Shown: positions 16,698-25,887, numbered from the stretch's first letter. The stretch: DNA of 64,000 bases from CBDHCC01 sp965261015 (GCA_965261015.1 CBDHCC010000001.1:186001-250000), one strand, 5' to 3'. Made by a program: numbers and translations. Notes: generated by a model from the sequence alone, not told the origin.

Positions 16698-17819
16698 TCA
16701 GGCCGCCAACGGCTGGGCGGCCTCGGTGCGCGCGATCCAGCCGCCGCCGAGCACCCGGGTGCCGCGATAGACGACCGCCGCCTGCCCCGGTGCCACGCCA
16801 TATTCGGGACGGTCGAACTCCACCCGCTCACCCACCAGCCGGGCCGGCACGGCCGGGGCCATCGACCGCACCTTGACGCAGACCGCGTCACCGCGCGCGT
16901 CGCCGAGCCAATTCGCGTCCTCCACGGTCAGGGCGCCAACGGCCAGCGCCTCGCGCGGCCCGACGACCACCCGCCCACGTTCGGCGTCCAACCGCAGGAC
17001 GTAGAGCGGGGCCGCCTGTCCGCCCAGCTCCAGGCCACGGCGCTGGCCCACGGTGAAGTGCAGGAGCCCACGATGGGTGCCCAGCACGTTGCCCGCGCGG
17101 TCCACGATCTCGCCCGGCCGGGCCGCGTCGGGGCGCAGCCGCTCGACCAGCGCCCCATAGTCGCCATCGGGCACGAAGCAGATGTCCTGGCTGTCCGGCT
17201 TGGCCGCGACGCCAAGCCCCAGCGCCTGCGCGGCGGCGCGCACCGCCCGCTTCGGCAGGTCGCCCAGGGGAAAGTGCAGCCCGGCGAGCTGATCGCGGGT
17301 GGTGGCGAAGAGGAAGTAGCTCTGATCGCGGGCCGGATCGCAGGCCCGGTGCAGCTCGGCCCCGGCGGGACCGTCCACGCGACGGACATAATGGCCCGTC
17401 GCCAACCCCTCGGCCCCGACCTCGCGCGCCAGGCCGACCAGGTCGGTGAACTTCACCCCCATGTTGCACCGCACGCAGGGGAGCGGGGTGCGCCCGGCGG
17501 CGTAGCTGTCGGCGAAGTCGTCCACCACGGACTGCCGAAAGGCGCTCTGCCGGTCGAAGACGTAATGCGCGAAGCCCAGCCGGTCGGCGACCGCGCGCGC
17601 GTCGCGGATGTCCGTGCCCGCGCAACACGCGCCGGCACGGCCGGACGACGGGCCGTCCTCGTAGAGCTTGAGCGTCAGGCCCACGACCTCCGCCCCCGCT
17701 TGGGCGGCGAGCGCGGCGACGACGGACGAATCGACTCCGCCCGACATCGCCACGGCCAATCGCCGTCCGCGCCAGCGCGACAGGTCCGGAAGTTCGCTGG
17801 GCATCACGCGCACCCCCAT
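16698..17819 (-). CDS. mnmA: tRNA-specific 2-thiouridylase
   Basis: A 373-residue enzyme that inserts sulfur at position 2 of the wobble uridine of Lys, Glu and Gln tRNAs. The PP-loop SGGVDSS is at 26-32 for ATP binding. Catalytic cysteines appear in the LPCVRCN block and in SQDICFVPDGDY, and the central NVLGTHRGLLHFTVGQRRGL and C-terminal barrel are intact. The ATG at 17819 is used; MPSEL at 17804 is an alternative. It is transcribed away from sciP, with which it shares a 420-base intergenic region, and converges with the phzF-like gene. Confidence 0.96.
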   Translation of the reverse strand: MGVRVMPSELPDLSRWRGRRLAVAMSGGVDSSVVAALAAQAGAEVVGLTLKLYEDGPSSGRAGACCAGTDIRDARAVADRLGFAHYVFDRQSAFRQSVVDDFADSYAAGRTPLPCVRCNMGVKFTDLVGLAREVGAEGLATGHYVRRVDGPAGAELHRACDPARDQSYFLFATTRDQLAGLHFPLGDLPKRAVRAAAQALGLGVAAKPDSQDICFVPDGDYGALVERLRPDAARPGEIVDRAGNVLGTHRGLLHFTVGQRRGLELGGQAAPLYVLRLDAERGRVVVGPREALAVGALTVEDANWLGDARGDAVCVKVRSMAPAVPARLVGERVEFDRPEYGVAPGQAAVVYRGTRVLGGGWIARTEAAQPLAA

Positions 17820-18242
17820 AGCGCGTCGCCGCCCGCGGCGAAACGCCGACCGGCGTCCGCTTTACCCGGTCTTAGCGGTTGGCGGCTTAGGCCGGGCGGC
17901 GATGGACCTGACTCACGCCTTTCCCCGCCCGCCGGCGGATGGGTCCGCGCAGGAGGCGGTGCCGGTGGACCACGCCGCGCTGGTCGCCGGCCTGACGGCG
18001 ATCGCGGCGCTCACCCCCACGGGCCGTGCCCAGGCCCGCGTCGATGGCGTCGGGTCCGGCGGCTTCGCGGAGGCCGGCCTGTCGGCCCAGGCGGTGTTCC
18101 CGAGCGATCGGCCGCGCGATCCGGCGTGGTGTGAACACGGTGTTCACCATGGCGGTTTAGCTGCCGGTCAGGTGCCAGCCTTAGATCACGATCCGTCCCC
18201 GAACGAACCCCAAAGCGGCCCCGTCCGCCCGCGAGAGCGCCC
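17820..18242. other. Intergenic region between mnmA and sciP (423 bases)
   Basis: This region must hold the divergent promoters of mnmA and sciP. A possible ORF from ATG 17902 (MDLTHAFPRPPADG) runs in frame to 18246, but its composition and its run into the sciP start argue against it being real. One GANTC site, the alphaproteobacterial CcrM target, is at 17910-17914. A 17-base perfect palindrome at 18131-18147 is listed separately. I see no clear CtrA full box. Confidence 0.6.
18131..18147. promoter_or_regulatory. 17-base palindrome upstream of sciP
   Basis: GTGAACAC, one G, then GTGTTCAC forms a perfect inverted repeat centred at 18139, about 95 bases before the sciP start codon. It has the size and symmetry of a dimeric repressor or activator site. 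No regulator gene for it is visible nearby. A perfect 8+8 dyad could also arise by chance about once in a window of this size. Confidence 0.4.
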
Positions 18243-18542
18243 ATGATCCACGAAAAGTCCTTCCGCCCGGCGCAGGTCATCGGCCCGTTGGGAGAGCCGT
18301 TGACGCTCGACAGCCTGCCCGCGGCCGACACGTCGCGCTGGGTGGTGCGCCGAAAGGCGGAGGTCGTGGCCGCGGTCACGGGCGGGCTCCTGACCCAGCA
18401 GGAGGCGTGCGAGCGTTACAGCCTGACCCAGGAGGAGTTCGCCGGCTGGCAGCGCGCGGTCGACCGGTCGGGGATGAAGGGGCTGCGCGTCACCCGCATT
18501 CAGAGCTATCGCAAGGAGTACGATCGCCAACAGCGGTTCTGA
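18243..18542 (+). CDS. sciP: CtrA inhibitor SciP (DUF1153)
   Basis: A 99-residue helix-turn-helix protein of the DUF1153 family, which includes Caulobacter SciP. The core DTSRWVVRRKAEVVAAVTGGLLTQQEACERYSLTQEEFAGWQRAVD followed by GLRVTRIQSYR is characteristic. In Caulobacter SciP binds the master cell-cycle regulator CtrA and limits its transcriptional activity in swarmer cells. Its presence strongly supports an alphaproteobacterial host. The gene is apparently monocistronic, with a possible terminator at 18562-18596. Confidence 0.92.
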   Translation: MIHEKSFRPAQVIGPLGEPLTLDSLPAADTSRWVVRRKAEVVAAVTGGLLTQQEACERYSLTQEEFAGWQRAVDRSGMKGLRVTRIQSYRKEYDRQQRF

Positions 18543-18561
18543 TGCGGGCTCGGTTCGTCGC

Positions 18562-18596
18562 AGGAACGGGAACCTCGTGCCCGGTGTGCCGTTCCT
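18562..18596 (+). terminator. Possible terminator after sciP
   Basis: AGGAACGG at 18562-18569 pairs with CCGTTCCT at 18589-18596 across a 19-base loop, followed by TTT. The long loop and short T run make it a weak call; it lies 20 bases after the sciP stop. Confidence 0.4.
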
Positions 18597-18642
18597 TTGC
18601 CGTTCGGTGGCCGGTGGCCGCCACTAACGGGAGGACGAATTC

Positions 18643-18900
18643 GTGATTAGCTTTATCATCTGGCTGATTGTCGGTGGCGTGGTGGGCTGGCTGGCCAGCA
18701 TCATCATGCGCACGGACGCTCAGCAGGGCATTTTCCTCAACATCATCGTCGGTATCGTCGGCGCTTTCGTCGCTGGCCTGATCGTGGGCGGCGGGTCGAT
18801 CAACGATGGGGTGACGATCGGGTCCTTCCTGTGGTCGCTGCTCGGCGCGGTGGTCCTGCTGGCGATCGTCAACCTGTTCCGTCGCGGTTCGGTTAGGTAA
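18643..18900 (+). CDS. GlsB/YeaQ/YmgE family stress-response membrane protein
   Basis: An 85-residue, strongly hydrophobic protein with three predicted membrane helices (about 2-20, 28-47 and 58-78). The family pattern is evident in IIWLIVGGVVGWLASIIMR, GIFLNIIVGIVGAFVAGLIVG and the short basic C-terminus RRGSVR. It starts with GTG preceded by ACGGGAGGAC, a strong ribosome site. Members are transglycosylase-associated or general-stress membrane proteins of uncertain function, often induced in stationary or osmotic stress. A strong terminator hairpin follows. Confidence 0.9.
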   Translation: MISFIIWLIVGGVVGWLASIIMRTDAQQGIFLNIIVGIVGAFVAGLIVGGGSINDGVTIGSFLWSLLGAVVLLAIVNLFRRGSVR

Positions 18901-18922
18901 ACAGCCAACCGATCGCAGGGCA

Positions 18923-18955
18923 CGCCCCGGCTTCGCCACTGGCGAAGCCGGGGCG
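18923..18955 (+). terminator. Strong hairpin terminator after the GlsB-type gene
   Basis: A 15-base perfect stem, CGCCCCGGCTTCGCC at 18923-18937 pairing with GGCGAAGCCGGGGCG at 18941-18955, closes a 3-base loop ACT. It lies 22 bases after the stop codon. The following TCGTCGTTA has only weak T enrichment, so release efficiency is uncertain. Confidence 0.7.
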
Positions 18956-19066
18956 TCGTCGTTATGTCGGACACCGCCCACGCGGCTTGCGCGAACGGGT
19001 TGGCTTTGCCATGGCGTCGTAGTGGAGTAATACACTATGGCGGATTCGGACGACGGGGTGGCGGTG

Positions 19067-20269
19067 ATGAACATCGAACGGCGGATCGACCTGTCCGACG
19101 CGGCCCCGCTGGACGACCGCCCGCGCGAACGTCGGCTGAGCCGTGGCGCCTGGCTGGGCCTGGTTCTGGTCGCGATGGCCTTGGCCGCCCTGGCCGTGTG
19201 GTACGTTAGCGGGCGCGCCGACGCGCCGGCGGACGCCGCCACGGCGGAGGGTGGGGCGACGACCGACGCCCAGGTGGTCAGTGTGGCCATCCCGGGCCGA
19301 TCCGGCGTCGATCGCTCGCTGACCGCCAGCGGCACTCTGGCGGCGCGTCGAGAGGTGCCGGTCGGGGTGGTCGGCGAAGGGGGGCGGGTCACCTCCGTCC
19401 TGGTCGACGCGGGATCGTGGGTCCGCAAGGGCCAGACGCTGGTCGTGGTCGACCGCGAGGTGCAGTCGCAGCAGATCGCCGGATTGCGCGCGCAGATCGG
19501 GGTGGCGGACGCGGACCTGCGCCTGGCGCAGAACGAGCTGGATCGCGCGGCCAAGCTGGTGGACCGCGGCTTTATTTCCCAGGCCGACATCGATCGCAAG
19601 ACAGCGGCGCGCGACGCTGCCCGCGCCCGGGTCGGCGCGGCGCAGGCCGTGGTGCGAGAGGCGCAGGCGCGCACGGCCCGACTGAACATCCAGGCCCCGT
19701 CGGCGGGCCTGATCCTGTCGCGCAACGTCGAGGTGGGTCAGGTGATCTCCGCCGGGTCGCAGCCGTTGTTCACGATGGCGGAGGGCGGCCAGCTGGAGAT
19801 GCGCGCGCAGTTGAACGAGGCCGATCTGGCGAAGCTGTCGGTCGGCGTGCCGGCCCGCGTGACGCCCGTGGGGACCGACCAGGCCTTTGACGGGCAGGTC
19901 TGGCAGATCGCGGAGACCATCGACCCCGCCAGCCGGCAGGGCATCGCGCGCATCGCCCTGCCCTATAACGACGCGCTGCGCCCGGGCGGCTTCGCCACCG
20001 CCCAGATCAACTCCGGCGGCGCCGACCTGCCCGTGCTGCCCGTCTCCGCCATCCAGAGCGACGACAAGGGATCCTATGTGCTCGTCGTGGGCGGCGGCAA
20101 CAAGGTGGAGCGCCGGGCGGTGACGCTGGGCGCGGTCACGGCCAGCGGCGTGGCGATCGCCCAGGGGCTGAACGGGCGCGAGCCGGTGATCCTCTACGCC
20201 GGCGGGTTCCTGTCGCCCGGCGACACGGTCAAGCCGCAGCGTGTGTCGGCCGCGGGCCTGCGCCGATGA
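19067..20269 (+). CDS. RND efflux periplasmic adaptor (membrane fusion protein)
   Basis: A 400-residue adaptor linking an inner-membrane RND pump to an outer-membrane channel. A single membrane anchor lies at about 28-47. The periplasmic part has a lipoyl-like segment (VPVGVVGEGGRVTSVLVDAGSWVRKGQTLVVVD), an alpha-hairpin coiled coil (residues about 130-190) and the second lipoyl half (NIQAPSAGLILSRNVEVGQVI). I prefer ATG 19067 (MNIERRIDLSD), a usual start in this group; an ATG at 19037 would add 10 residues and lies next to a promoter-like TTGCCA-16-TAATAC. Stop overlaps the permease start. No outer-membrane factor gene is adjacent. Confidence 0.9.
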   Translation: MNIERRIDLSDAAPLDDRPRERRLSRGAWLGLVLVAMALAALAVWYVSGRADAPADAATAEGGATTDAQVVSVAIPGRSGVDRSLTASGTLAARREVPVGVVGEGGRVTSVLVDAGSWVRKGQTLVVVDREVQSQQIAGLRAQIGVADADLRLAQNELDRAAKLVDRGFISQADIDRKTAARDAARARVGAAQAVVREAQARTARLNIQAPSAGLILSRNVEVGQVISAGSQPLFTMAEGGQLEMRAQLNEADLAKLSVGVPARVTPVGTDQAFDGQVWQIAETIDPASRQGIARIALPYNDALRPGGFATAQINSGGADLPVLPVSAIQSDDKGSYVLVVGGGNKVERRAVTLGAVTASGVAIAQGLNGREPVILYAGGFLSPGDTVKPQRVSAAGLRR

Positions 20270-23200
20270 ACTTCCGCAACATCTCCGCCTGGTCGATCCG
20301 CAACCCGGTCGTGCCGCTCGTGCTGTTCACCGCGCTGCTGCTGCTCGGCGTCATGAGCTTCGCGCGCATGAACGTCGTCAACGATCCCAATGTCGAATTC
20401 CCGTTCGTCAACATCTCCATTTCCCAGCCCGGTGCCGCGCCGACGGAGATCGAGAATCAGATCACCCAGCGGGTCGAGGCCGCGGTGCGCGGCATCACGG
20501 GCGTCAAGAACATCTCGTCCTCGGCCAGCGAAGGCAGTTCCTACACCGGCGTCGAGTTCGAGATCGGCGTGGACACGAACGTGGCGGTCAACGAGGTCAA
20601 TTCCGCCATCCAGCAGATCCGGGGCGAGCTGCCGGACGGCATCCTGGAGCCGCGCGTGTCGAAGGAGGACACCTCGGCCCGCCCGATCGGCTATTTCGCG
20701 GTCAGCGCACCCGACATGACGGCCGAGCAGCTGTCGTGGTACGTCGACGACACGGTCGCCAAGCGCCTGCTGTCGATCGAGGGCATGTCGGCGGTCGAGC
20801 GGCTGGGCGGCGTCGATCGCGAGATCCGGGTGACGCTGGACCCCGCGCGCATGCAGTCGCTGGGCGTCACGGCGGCGCAGATCAACCAGGTGTTGCGCGG
20901 CACCAACATCAACTCCGGCGGCGGGCAGGCGGAGATCGCCGGGTCCCGCCAGTCCGTCCGCGTGCTCGGCAACGCGCCGTCCGCTTACGCCCTGGGCCAG
21001 TCCCTGATCCCGCTGCCGGGCAACCGCACCGTCCGCCTGAACGACGTGGCCGCCGTCACCGACGGCACGTCGGAGCGCACCCGCTTGGCGGAAATGGACG
21101 GGCGCGACACCGTGATCTTCAACATGAGCCGGACCAAGGAAGCGTCCGACGTCACGGTCTATGACGAAGCGGTCGCGGCCATGGACGACATCACGGCGGA
21201 GAACCCCGGCATTACCTTCAAGGCGCTGTCGAACGACGTCGACTACACCAAGGGCCAGTATCACAGCTCCATGGCAGCGATGGTCGAGGGGGCCGTGCTG
21301 GCGGTCGTGGTCGTGTTCCTGTTCCTGCGCGACTGGCGTGCCACCGCGATCAGTGCAGTCGCCATCCCGCTGTCGGCGATCCCAACCTTCTGGTTCATGG
21401 ACCTTATGGGGTTCAACCTAAACCAGCTCAGCCTGCTGGCGCTGGGCCTGGTGGCGGGCGTGCTGGTGGACGACGCGATCGTGGAGATCGAGAACATCGT
21501 CCGGCATATGCGTATGGGCAAGACCGCCTATCAGGCCTCGATCGACGCGGCCGACGAGATCGGGCTGGCCGTCGTGGCCACGACCATGTCCATCGTCGCA
21601 GTGTTCCTGCCGGTGGGGCTGATGCCGGGCATTTCCGGCCAGTTCTTCAAGAATTTCGGCTTCACTGTCGTGGTCGCCGTCCTGACCAGCCTGGCGGTCG
21701 CGCGGATGATCACGCCGATGATCGCCGCCTATTTCCTGAAGGCCCACGGAGAGGCGACGCACGGCGAAAGCCGCACGAAGGAGCGCTATCTGGGCATCCT
21801 GCGCTGGACGCTCGATCGCCGGCGCGCGACGGCGTTCGCGGCGCGGGGCGGCTGGCGCCGGTCCGCGGCGCTGTTCCTGGACCACCGCATGTGGATCGTG
21901 GGGATCGGCGCGTTCATGTTCGGCCTGACGATCCTGATCGGGATGCAGATCCCGCAGCAGTTCGAGCCCGACACGAACGAGGACTCCGCGCGCGCCCAGA
22001 TCGAGATGGTGCCCGGCACCACGCTGGATCAGACCTACGCGGTCACCAAGCGCGTCGAGACCCTGCTGGCCCGCGAGCCCGAGGTCGAGAGCACGCGCAT
22101 CTACGCGCGCGAGGGGTCTGGGTCCGTCAACGTCACCCTGAAGGAGGACCGGGACACCACCAGCCAGGAATTCCAGCGGCGGGTCGCGCCCAAGCTGCAG
22201 GCGGTGCCCGATGCGCGCGTGAGCTTTCAGGAGCGGCGCGGCGGACCCGGATCGGGCCGCGCGATCTCCGTCATGCTGGCCGGCTCTGACCCGGCGCTCC
22301 TCAACAGGACGGCGGCCAAGCTGGTGCAGCAGATGGGCGGCGTGCGCCTGGTGTCCGCGCCTCGCGTCAAGGCCGACCTCAAGCGGCCGGAACTGATCGT
22401 GCGGCCCCGCCAGGAACTCGCCGCGTCGCTGGGCGTGTCCACCCAGGCGTTGTCGCAGACCATCCGCATCGCCACGCTGGGCGACATCGACCAGAACAGC
22501 GCGAAATTCTCGCTGTCCGACCGGCAAGTGCCGATCCGCGTCATGCTGCCGCAAAGCTCGCGCCGCGACATCTCGACCATCGCGAACCTTCCCGTTCCCA
22601 CCGCCAGCGGCGGCTCCGTCCCGCTGGGCCGGGTGGCGGAGTTGTCCTTCTCCTCCGGGCCGACGACCATCGAACGCTACAACCAGCAGCGCCGGGTGTT
22701 CGTGGGCGCCGACTTGGCCCCCGGCGTGGTGAAGGGCGACGCCACGAAGGCGATCGAGGCCCTGCCCATTATGCAGAACCTGCCCAACGGGGTCACCAAC
22801 AAGGCGGTGGGCGAGGACCAGTGGCAGGCGGAGTTCGTGGTCGACTTCGCCATCGCGATCGTCTCGGGCGTGCTCCTGGTCTTCGCGGTGCTGGTGCTGC
22901 TCTACAAGCGCTTCATGTCGCCGCTGGTGAACATGGGATCGCTGCTGCTGGCTCCGCTGGGCGGCCTCATCGCGCTGCTGATCGTCGGCCAGCCCTTCTC
23001 CATCGCGGTGTATATCGGGATGCTGATGCTGATCGGCATCGTCGGCAAGAACTCCATCCTCTTGATCGACTTCGCGCTGGAGGAAATGCACGCGGGCGTC
23101 GACAAGGACGAGGCGATCGTGGACGCGGGACGCAAGCGCGCCCAGCCGATCGTGATGACGACGATCGCCATGGTCGCCGGCATGGTGCCCACCGCCTTGT

Positions 23201-23460
23201 CGCTGTCCGGCGACGGGGCCTGGCGCGCCCCGATGGGAACGGTGGTGATCGGCGGGCTGATCGTGTCGACGATCCTGACGCTCCTGATCGTGCCGGCGTC
23301 CTTTTCGCTGGCGGACAGCTTCGAGAAGTGGCTGGGTCCGAAATTCGGACGCATCCTCAGCTATCGGCCGGGCGACGAATTGGGTCCCGCGGCGGACCCG
23401 TCCGGCGATCGACCCGGCGCGATCCCGGCGCACACGTCGATCCCGCACCCGGCGGAGTGA
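20266..23460 (+). CDS. RND efflux transporter permease
   Basis: A 1064-residue inner-membrane proton-driven pump of the AcrB/MexB superfamily, normal length, with two repeats of a TM helix plus large periplasmic loop. The proton-relay aspartates are D402 and D403 in GVLVDDAIVEIENIVRHM. The N-terminus NISAWSIRNPVVPLVLFTALLLLGVMSFARM and the C-terminal GIVGKNSILLIDFALEEMH also fit the family. It couples by ATGA overlap to the adaptor. Substrates cannot be predicted by eye; the pump sits beside no regulator, so inducible control is not evident. Confidence 0.96.
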   Translation: MNFRNISAWSIRNPVVPLVLFTALLLLGVMSFARMNVVNDPNVEFPFVNISISQPGAAPTEIENQITQRVEAAVRGITGVKNISSSASEGSSYTGVEFEIGVDTNVAVNEVNSAIQQIRGELPDGILEPRVSKEDTSARPIGYFAVSAPDMTAEQLSWYVDDTVAKRLLSIEGMSAVERLGGVDREIRVTLDPARMQSLGVTAAQINQVLRGTNINSGGGQAEIAGSRQSVRVLGNAPSAYALGQSLIPLPGNRTVRLNDVAAVTDGTSERTRLAEMDGRDTVIFNMSRTKEASDVTVYDEAVAAMDDITAENPGITFKALSNDVDYTKGQYHSSMAAMVEGAVLAVVVVFLFLRDWRATAISAVAIPLSAIPTFWFMDLMGFNLNQLSLLALGLVAGVLVDDAIVEIENIVRHMRMGKTAYQASIDAADEIGLAVVATTMSIVAVFLPVGLMPGISGQFFKNFGFTVVVAVLTSLAVARMITPMIAAYFLKAHGEATHGESRTKERYLGILRWTLDRRRATAFAARGGWRRSAALFLDHRMWIVGIGAFMFGLTILIGMQIPQQFEPDTNEDSARAQIEMVPGTTLDQTYAVTKRVETLLAREPEVESTRIYAREGSGSVNVTLKEDRDTTSQEFQRRVAPKLQAVPDARVSFQERRGGPGSGRAISVMLAGSDPALLNRTAAKLVQQMGGVRLVSAPRVKADLKRPELIVRPRQELAASLGVSTQALSQTIRIATLGDIDQNSAKFSLSDRQVPIRVMLPQSSRRDISTIANLPVPTASGGSVPLGRVAELSFSSGPTTIERYNQQRRVFVGADLAPGVVKGDATKAIEALPIMQNLPNGVTNKAVGEDQWQAEFVVDFAIAIVSGVLLVFAVLVLLYKRFMSPLVNMGSLLLAPLGGLIALLIVGQPFSIAVYIGMLMLIGIVGKNSILLIDFALEEMHAGVDKDEAIVDAGRKRAQPIVMTTIAMVAGMVPTALSLSGDGAWRAPMGTVVIGGLIVSTILTLLIVPASFSLADSFEKWLGPKFGRILSYRPGDELGPAADPSGDRPGAIPAHTSIPHPAE

Positions 23461-23564
23461 GCGCGTCCAGGGGAGCGCGCACGGCCGGCGGAGCGGGCCG
23501 CGGGCGGGCGGGTCCTCCCCGGATCGTGTGGTCACCGCCGGGATCGGCCGGCGGGCTGGCCTCC

Positions 23565-24779
23565 ATGCGCCGTGCGGCCACCGGGCTGCTCGCCGTCATG
23601 GCGGCCGTCTTCGTGCTCGCCGCCTGGGGGCAGGACCGCGTGTCCGGGCTGGGCTTCGTCAAGGCGTTCGCAGAGGCCGCGATGGTCGGCGGCCTGGCGG
23701 ACTGGTTCGCCGTCACGGCCCTCTTCCGCCACCCGCTGGGCCTGCCGATCCCGCACACCGCCATCATCCCGCGCAACAAGGACCGTCTGGGCGACAGCCT
23801 GGCCCTATTCCTGCGCCAGAACTTCCTGATCCCGCAGGTGGTCGCCCGCCGGATGTGGCGAATCGATGTGGCGGCGGCGCTGGGCCGCTTTCTCGAAGCG
23901 CCGCGCCTGGCCGGCGGCGGACGGCTGCGCGAAGCCGGCGGGCGCATCCTGGCCGACCTGTTGACCGCCACCGACGACGCGCAGCTGGGTGGCCTGTTGA
24001 AGCGGGAGCTGCGCGGCTGGCTGGACCGCGCGTCGGTGGCCCCCCTGATCGGCCGCGCGGTCGCCGCCGCCATCGCGGAGGGTCGGCACCTGCCGGTGAT
24101 CCAGGCGGCGACCGCCTGGGCGCGCGACACGCTGGACGCGAACGAGGCGCTGGTGCGCGACGTGGTGCGCGAGCGGTCGAACGCCATCCTGCGGCTGACC
24201 GGCCTGGACGAAACGGTCGCGACCGCCATCCTGAACGGGCTGCGCAAGCTGTTGTCCGACGCCAGCGCGGACCCGGACCATCCACTCCGCCGTCGGATCG
24301 AGGACGGGCTGGCGGCGCTGGCCGACGACCTGCAGCACGATCCGGCGATGGGTGCCCGGGTGGAGCGGATGAGGACCGCGCTGCTGGACAACCCCGCCAT
24401 GGCGGCGTGGCTGGACGGGCTGTGGAGCCGGGCGCGGGTCCGGATGCTGACCGCCGCGCGCGACCCCGACAGCGTGCTCGCCGGCACGCTGGGCGAGGCG
24501 ACCCGCGCGCTCGGCACCGCGCTGATGAACGAGGCCCGGCTGCGCCTCGTGATCAACCGCCTGGCGAGGCGCACGGTGGTGGGCGCGGTGGCGCGCTATG
24601 GCGACGGGCTGGTGCGCCTGATCTCCGACACGGTGCGCGGCTGGGACGCGGTGACGCTGACCGACCGGGTCGAGCAGGCGGTCGGGCGCGACCTGCAATA
24701 TATCCGCATCAACGGTACGCTGGTCGGCGGGCTGGTCGGGCTGACGCTCTACACCGCCGAGTGGCTGGTGCGCGGGTGA
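23565..24779 (+). CDS. DUF445 family membrane protein
   Basis: A 404-residue protein with an N-terminal membrane segment (ATGLLAVMAAVFVLAAWGQ), a conserved amphipathic block (FVKAFAEAAMVGGLADWFAVTALFRHPLGLPIPHTAIIPRNKDRLGDSLALFLRQNFL, which is the DUF445 hallmark), a helical middle, and a C-terminal hydrophobic helix preceded by IRINGTLVGGLVGLTLY. The family (YjiN-like) is of unknown function. ATG 23565 is chosen because the hydrophobic segment begins there, although the frame is open further upstream with a GTG at 23526. The stop overlaps the next gene. Confidence 0.85.
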   Translation: MRRAATGLLAVMAAVFVLAAWGQDRVSGLGFVKAFAEAAMVGGLADWFAVTALFRHPLGLPIPHTAIIPRNKDRLGDSLALFLRQNFLIPQVVARRMWRIDVAAALGRFLEAPRLAGGGRLREAGGRILADLLTATDDAQLGGLLKRELRGWLDRASVAPLIGRAVAAAIAEGRHLPVIQAATAWARDTLDANEALVRDVVRERSNAILRLTGLDETVATAILNGLRKLLSDASADPDHPLRRRIEDGLAALADDLQHDPAMGARVERMRTALLDNPAMAAWLDGLWSRARVRMLTAARDPDSVLAGTLGEATRALGTALMNEARLRLVINRLARRTVVGAVARYGDGLVRLISDTVRGWDAVTLTDRVEQAVGRDLQYIRINGTLVGGLVGLTLYTAEWLVRG

Positions 24780-25303
24780 GCGACCCGGAGCTGGTGACCG
24801 AACGGCTGCGCCTGCGGCCGCCGACGCTGGCGGACGCGCCGCGCCTGGCCGCCCTGGTCGCGCCGGAGGCGGTGCATCGCTATCTGGGCGGGCCGCAAAC
24901 ACCGGAAGAGAGCTGGAACCGCTTCGTGCGCGGCGCGGGCTGCTGGCGGCTGTTCGGTTACGGCCCCTTCGTGGTCGAGAGGCGCTCCGACGGGCGCTTC
25001 GTGGGCAATTGTGGCCTGTTCCGCGGACGCCGCGGCCTGGGCCCCGCGTTCGACAACCAGCCGGAAGCGGGCTGGGTGGTGGCGCACTGGGCCGCCGGAC
25101 GCGGCTTTGCGGGCGAGGCGATGACGGCCATCCTCCAGTGGTTCGACGCGACGCCGGCCGCGACCGCCGTGGTGGCGATGATCGAGCCGGCCAACGAGCC
25201 CTCGATCGCGCTCGCCCGGCGGTTGGGCTTTCGTGCGCGGGGGACCGCGCGGTATCACGAGGAAGTCGTGCGCCGGTTCCGCCGTCCGCCGCCGGCCGGT
25301 TGA
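24776..25303 (+). CDS. GNAT family N-acetyltransferase (RimJ/RimL-like)
   Basis: A 175-residue acetyltransferase starting with GTG within the DUF445 stop. It begins LVTERLRLRPPTLADAPRLAAL, typical of the Acetyltransf_3 branch. It has EAGWVVAHWAAGRGFAGEAMTAILQW, covering the acetyl-CoA pyrophosphate-binding loop, and ends with EPANEPSIALARRLGFRARG. Substrates of this branch range from ribosomal protein N-termini to small amines, so the target is open. Probably co-translated with DUF445. Confidence 0.85.
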   Translation: MSDPELVTERLRLRPPTLADAPRLAALVAPEAVHRYLGGPQTPEESWNRFVRGAGCWRLFGYGPFVVERRSDGRFVGNCGLFRGRRGLGPAFDNQPEAGWVVAHWAAGRGFAGEAMTAILQWFDATPAATAVVAMIEPANEPSIALARRLGFRARGTARYHEEVVRRFRRPPPAG

Positions 25304-25335
25304 GCGCCGCGCCCGCTTAGCCCATACGGACCGGC

Positions 25336-25866
25336 ATGACCCGTTCGCCCCTCGCCGCCGCGCTCGCCCTCCTCGCGCTCGGAGCTTGCGTGCCGCGCGC
25401 CCAGCCCGCGCCGGAGCCGACGCCGCCCGCCCGCCCCGCCGCCCGCCCGGTCCCCGTGCCGCCACCGGCCGCGCCGCCGGTCGATTGGCTGCAAGCGGCG
25501 ATCGGCCCGGGCGACTGGAGCTACCGCGACGGCCCGGCCGGGACGGTGGCGCTGTGGGGCGAAGAGTCGGGCGGGGCGCGCCTGGCGATCGCCTGCGACC
25601 GGGCGACGCGCACGATCCGCCTCACGCGCGCCGGCGCCGCCGCCGGGTCGATGGAGGTGCGCTCCACCAACGGCGTGCGGACCCTTCGCACCGCCGCCGA
25701 TCCGGGCCTGCCGGGTGCCACGGCCACCCTGCCGGCCGCCGACGCCTTCCTGAACGACCTGGTCTTCTCGCGCGGGCGCTTCCTCGTGACAGCCACGGGC
25801 GCGCCCGCGCTGGTGGTGCCGACCTGGGCGGAGCCGTTCCGGGTGGTGGAGGATTGCCGCCGCTGA
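25336..25866 (+). CDS. Hypothetical lipoprotein
   Basis: A 176-residue secreted protein that I do not recognise by family. The N-terminus MTRSPLAAALALLALGAC ends in a lipobox LGAC with Cys18. A Pro/Ala-rich linker (residues 20-48) follows, then a globular part starting DWLQAAIGPGDWSYRDGPAGTVALWG. The two later cysteines (in AIACDRA and EDCRR) could form a disulfide. Similar lipoproteins of unknown role are common in sphingomonads. It stands alone, 33 bases after the acetyltransferase. Confidence 0.75.
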   Translation: MTRSPLAAALALLALGACVPRAQPAPEPTPPARPAARPVPVPPPAAPPVDWLQAAIGPGDWSYRDGPAGTVALWGEESGGARLAIACDRATRTIRLTRAGAAAGSMEVRSTNGVRTLRTAADPGLPGATATLPAADAFLNDLVFSRGRFLVTATGAPALVVPTWAEPFRVVEDCRR

Positions 25867-25887
25867 CCGCCCCCCCGTCGATCCCCC

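Noticed and set aside
17902..18246. Possible small gene MDLTHAFPRPPADG upstream of sciP
   Set aside because: No recognisable family, no clear ribosome site, and it runs past the sciP start; more likely untranslated control region.
21418..23535. Long minus-strand open frame opposite the RND permease
   Set aside because: Rich in His, Arg and Asp from antisense codons, with no domain; a shadow of the permease.
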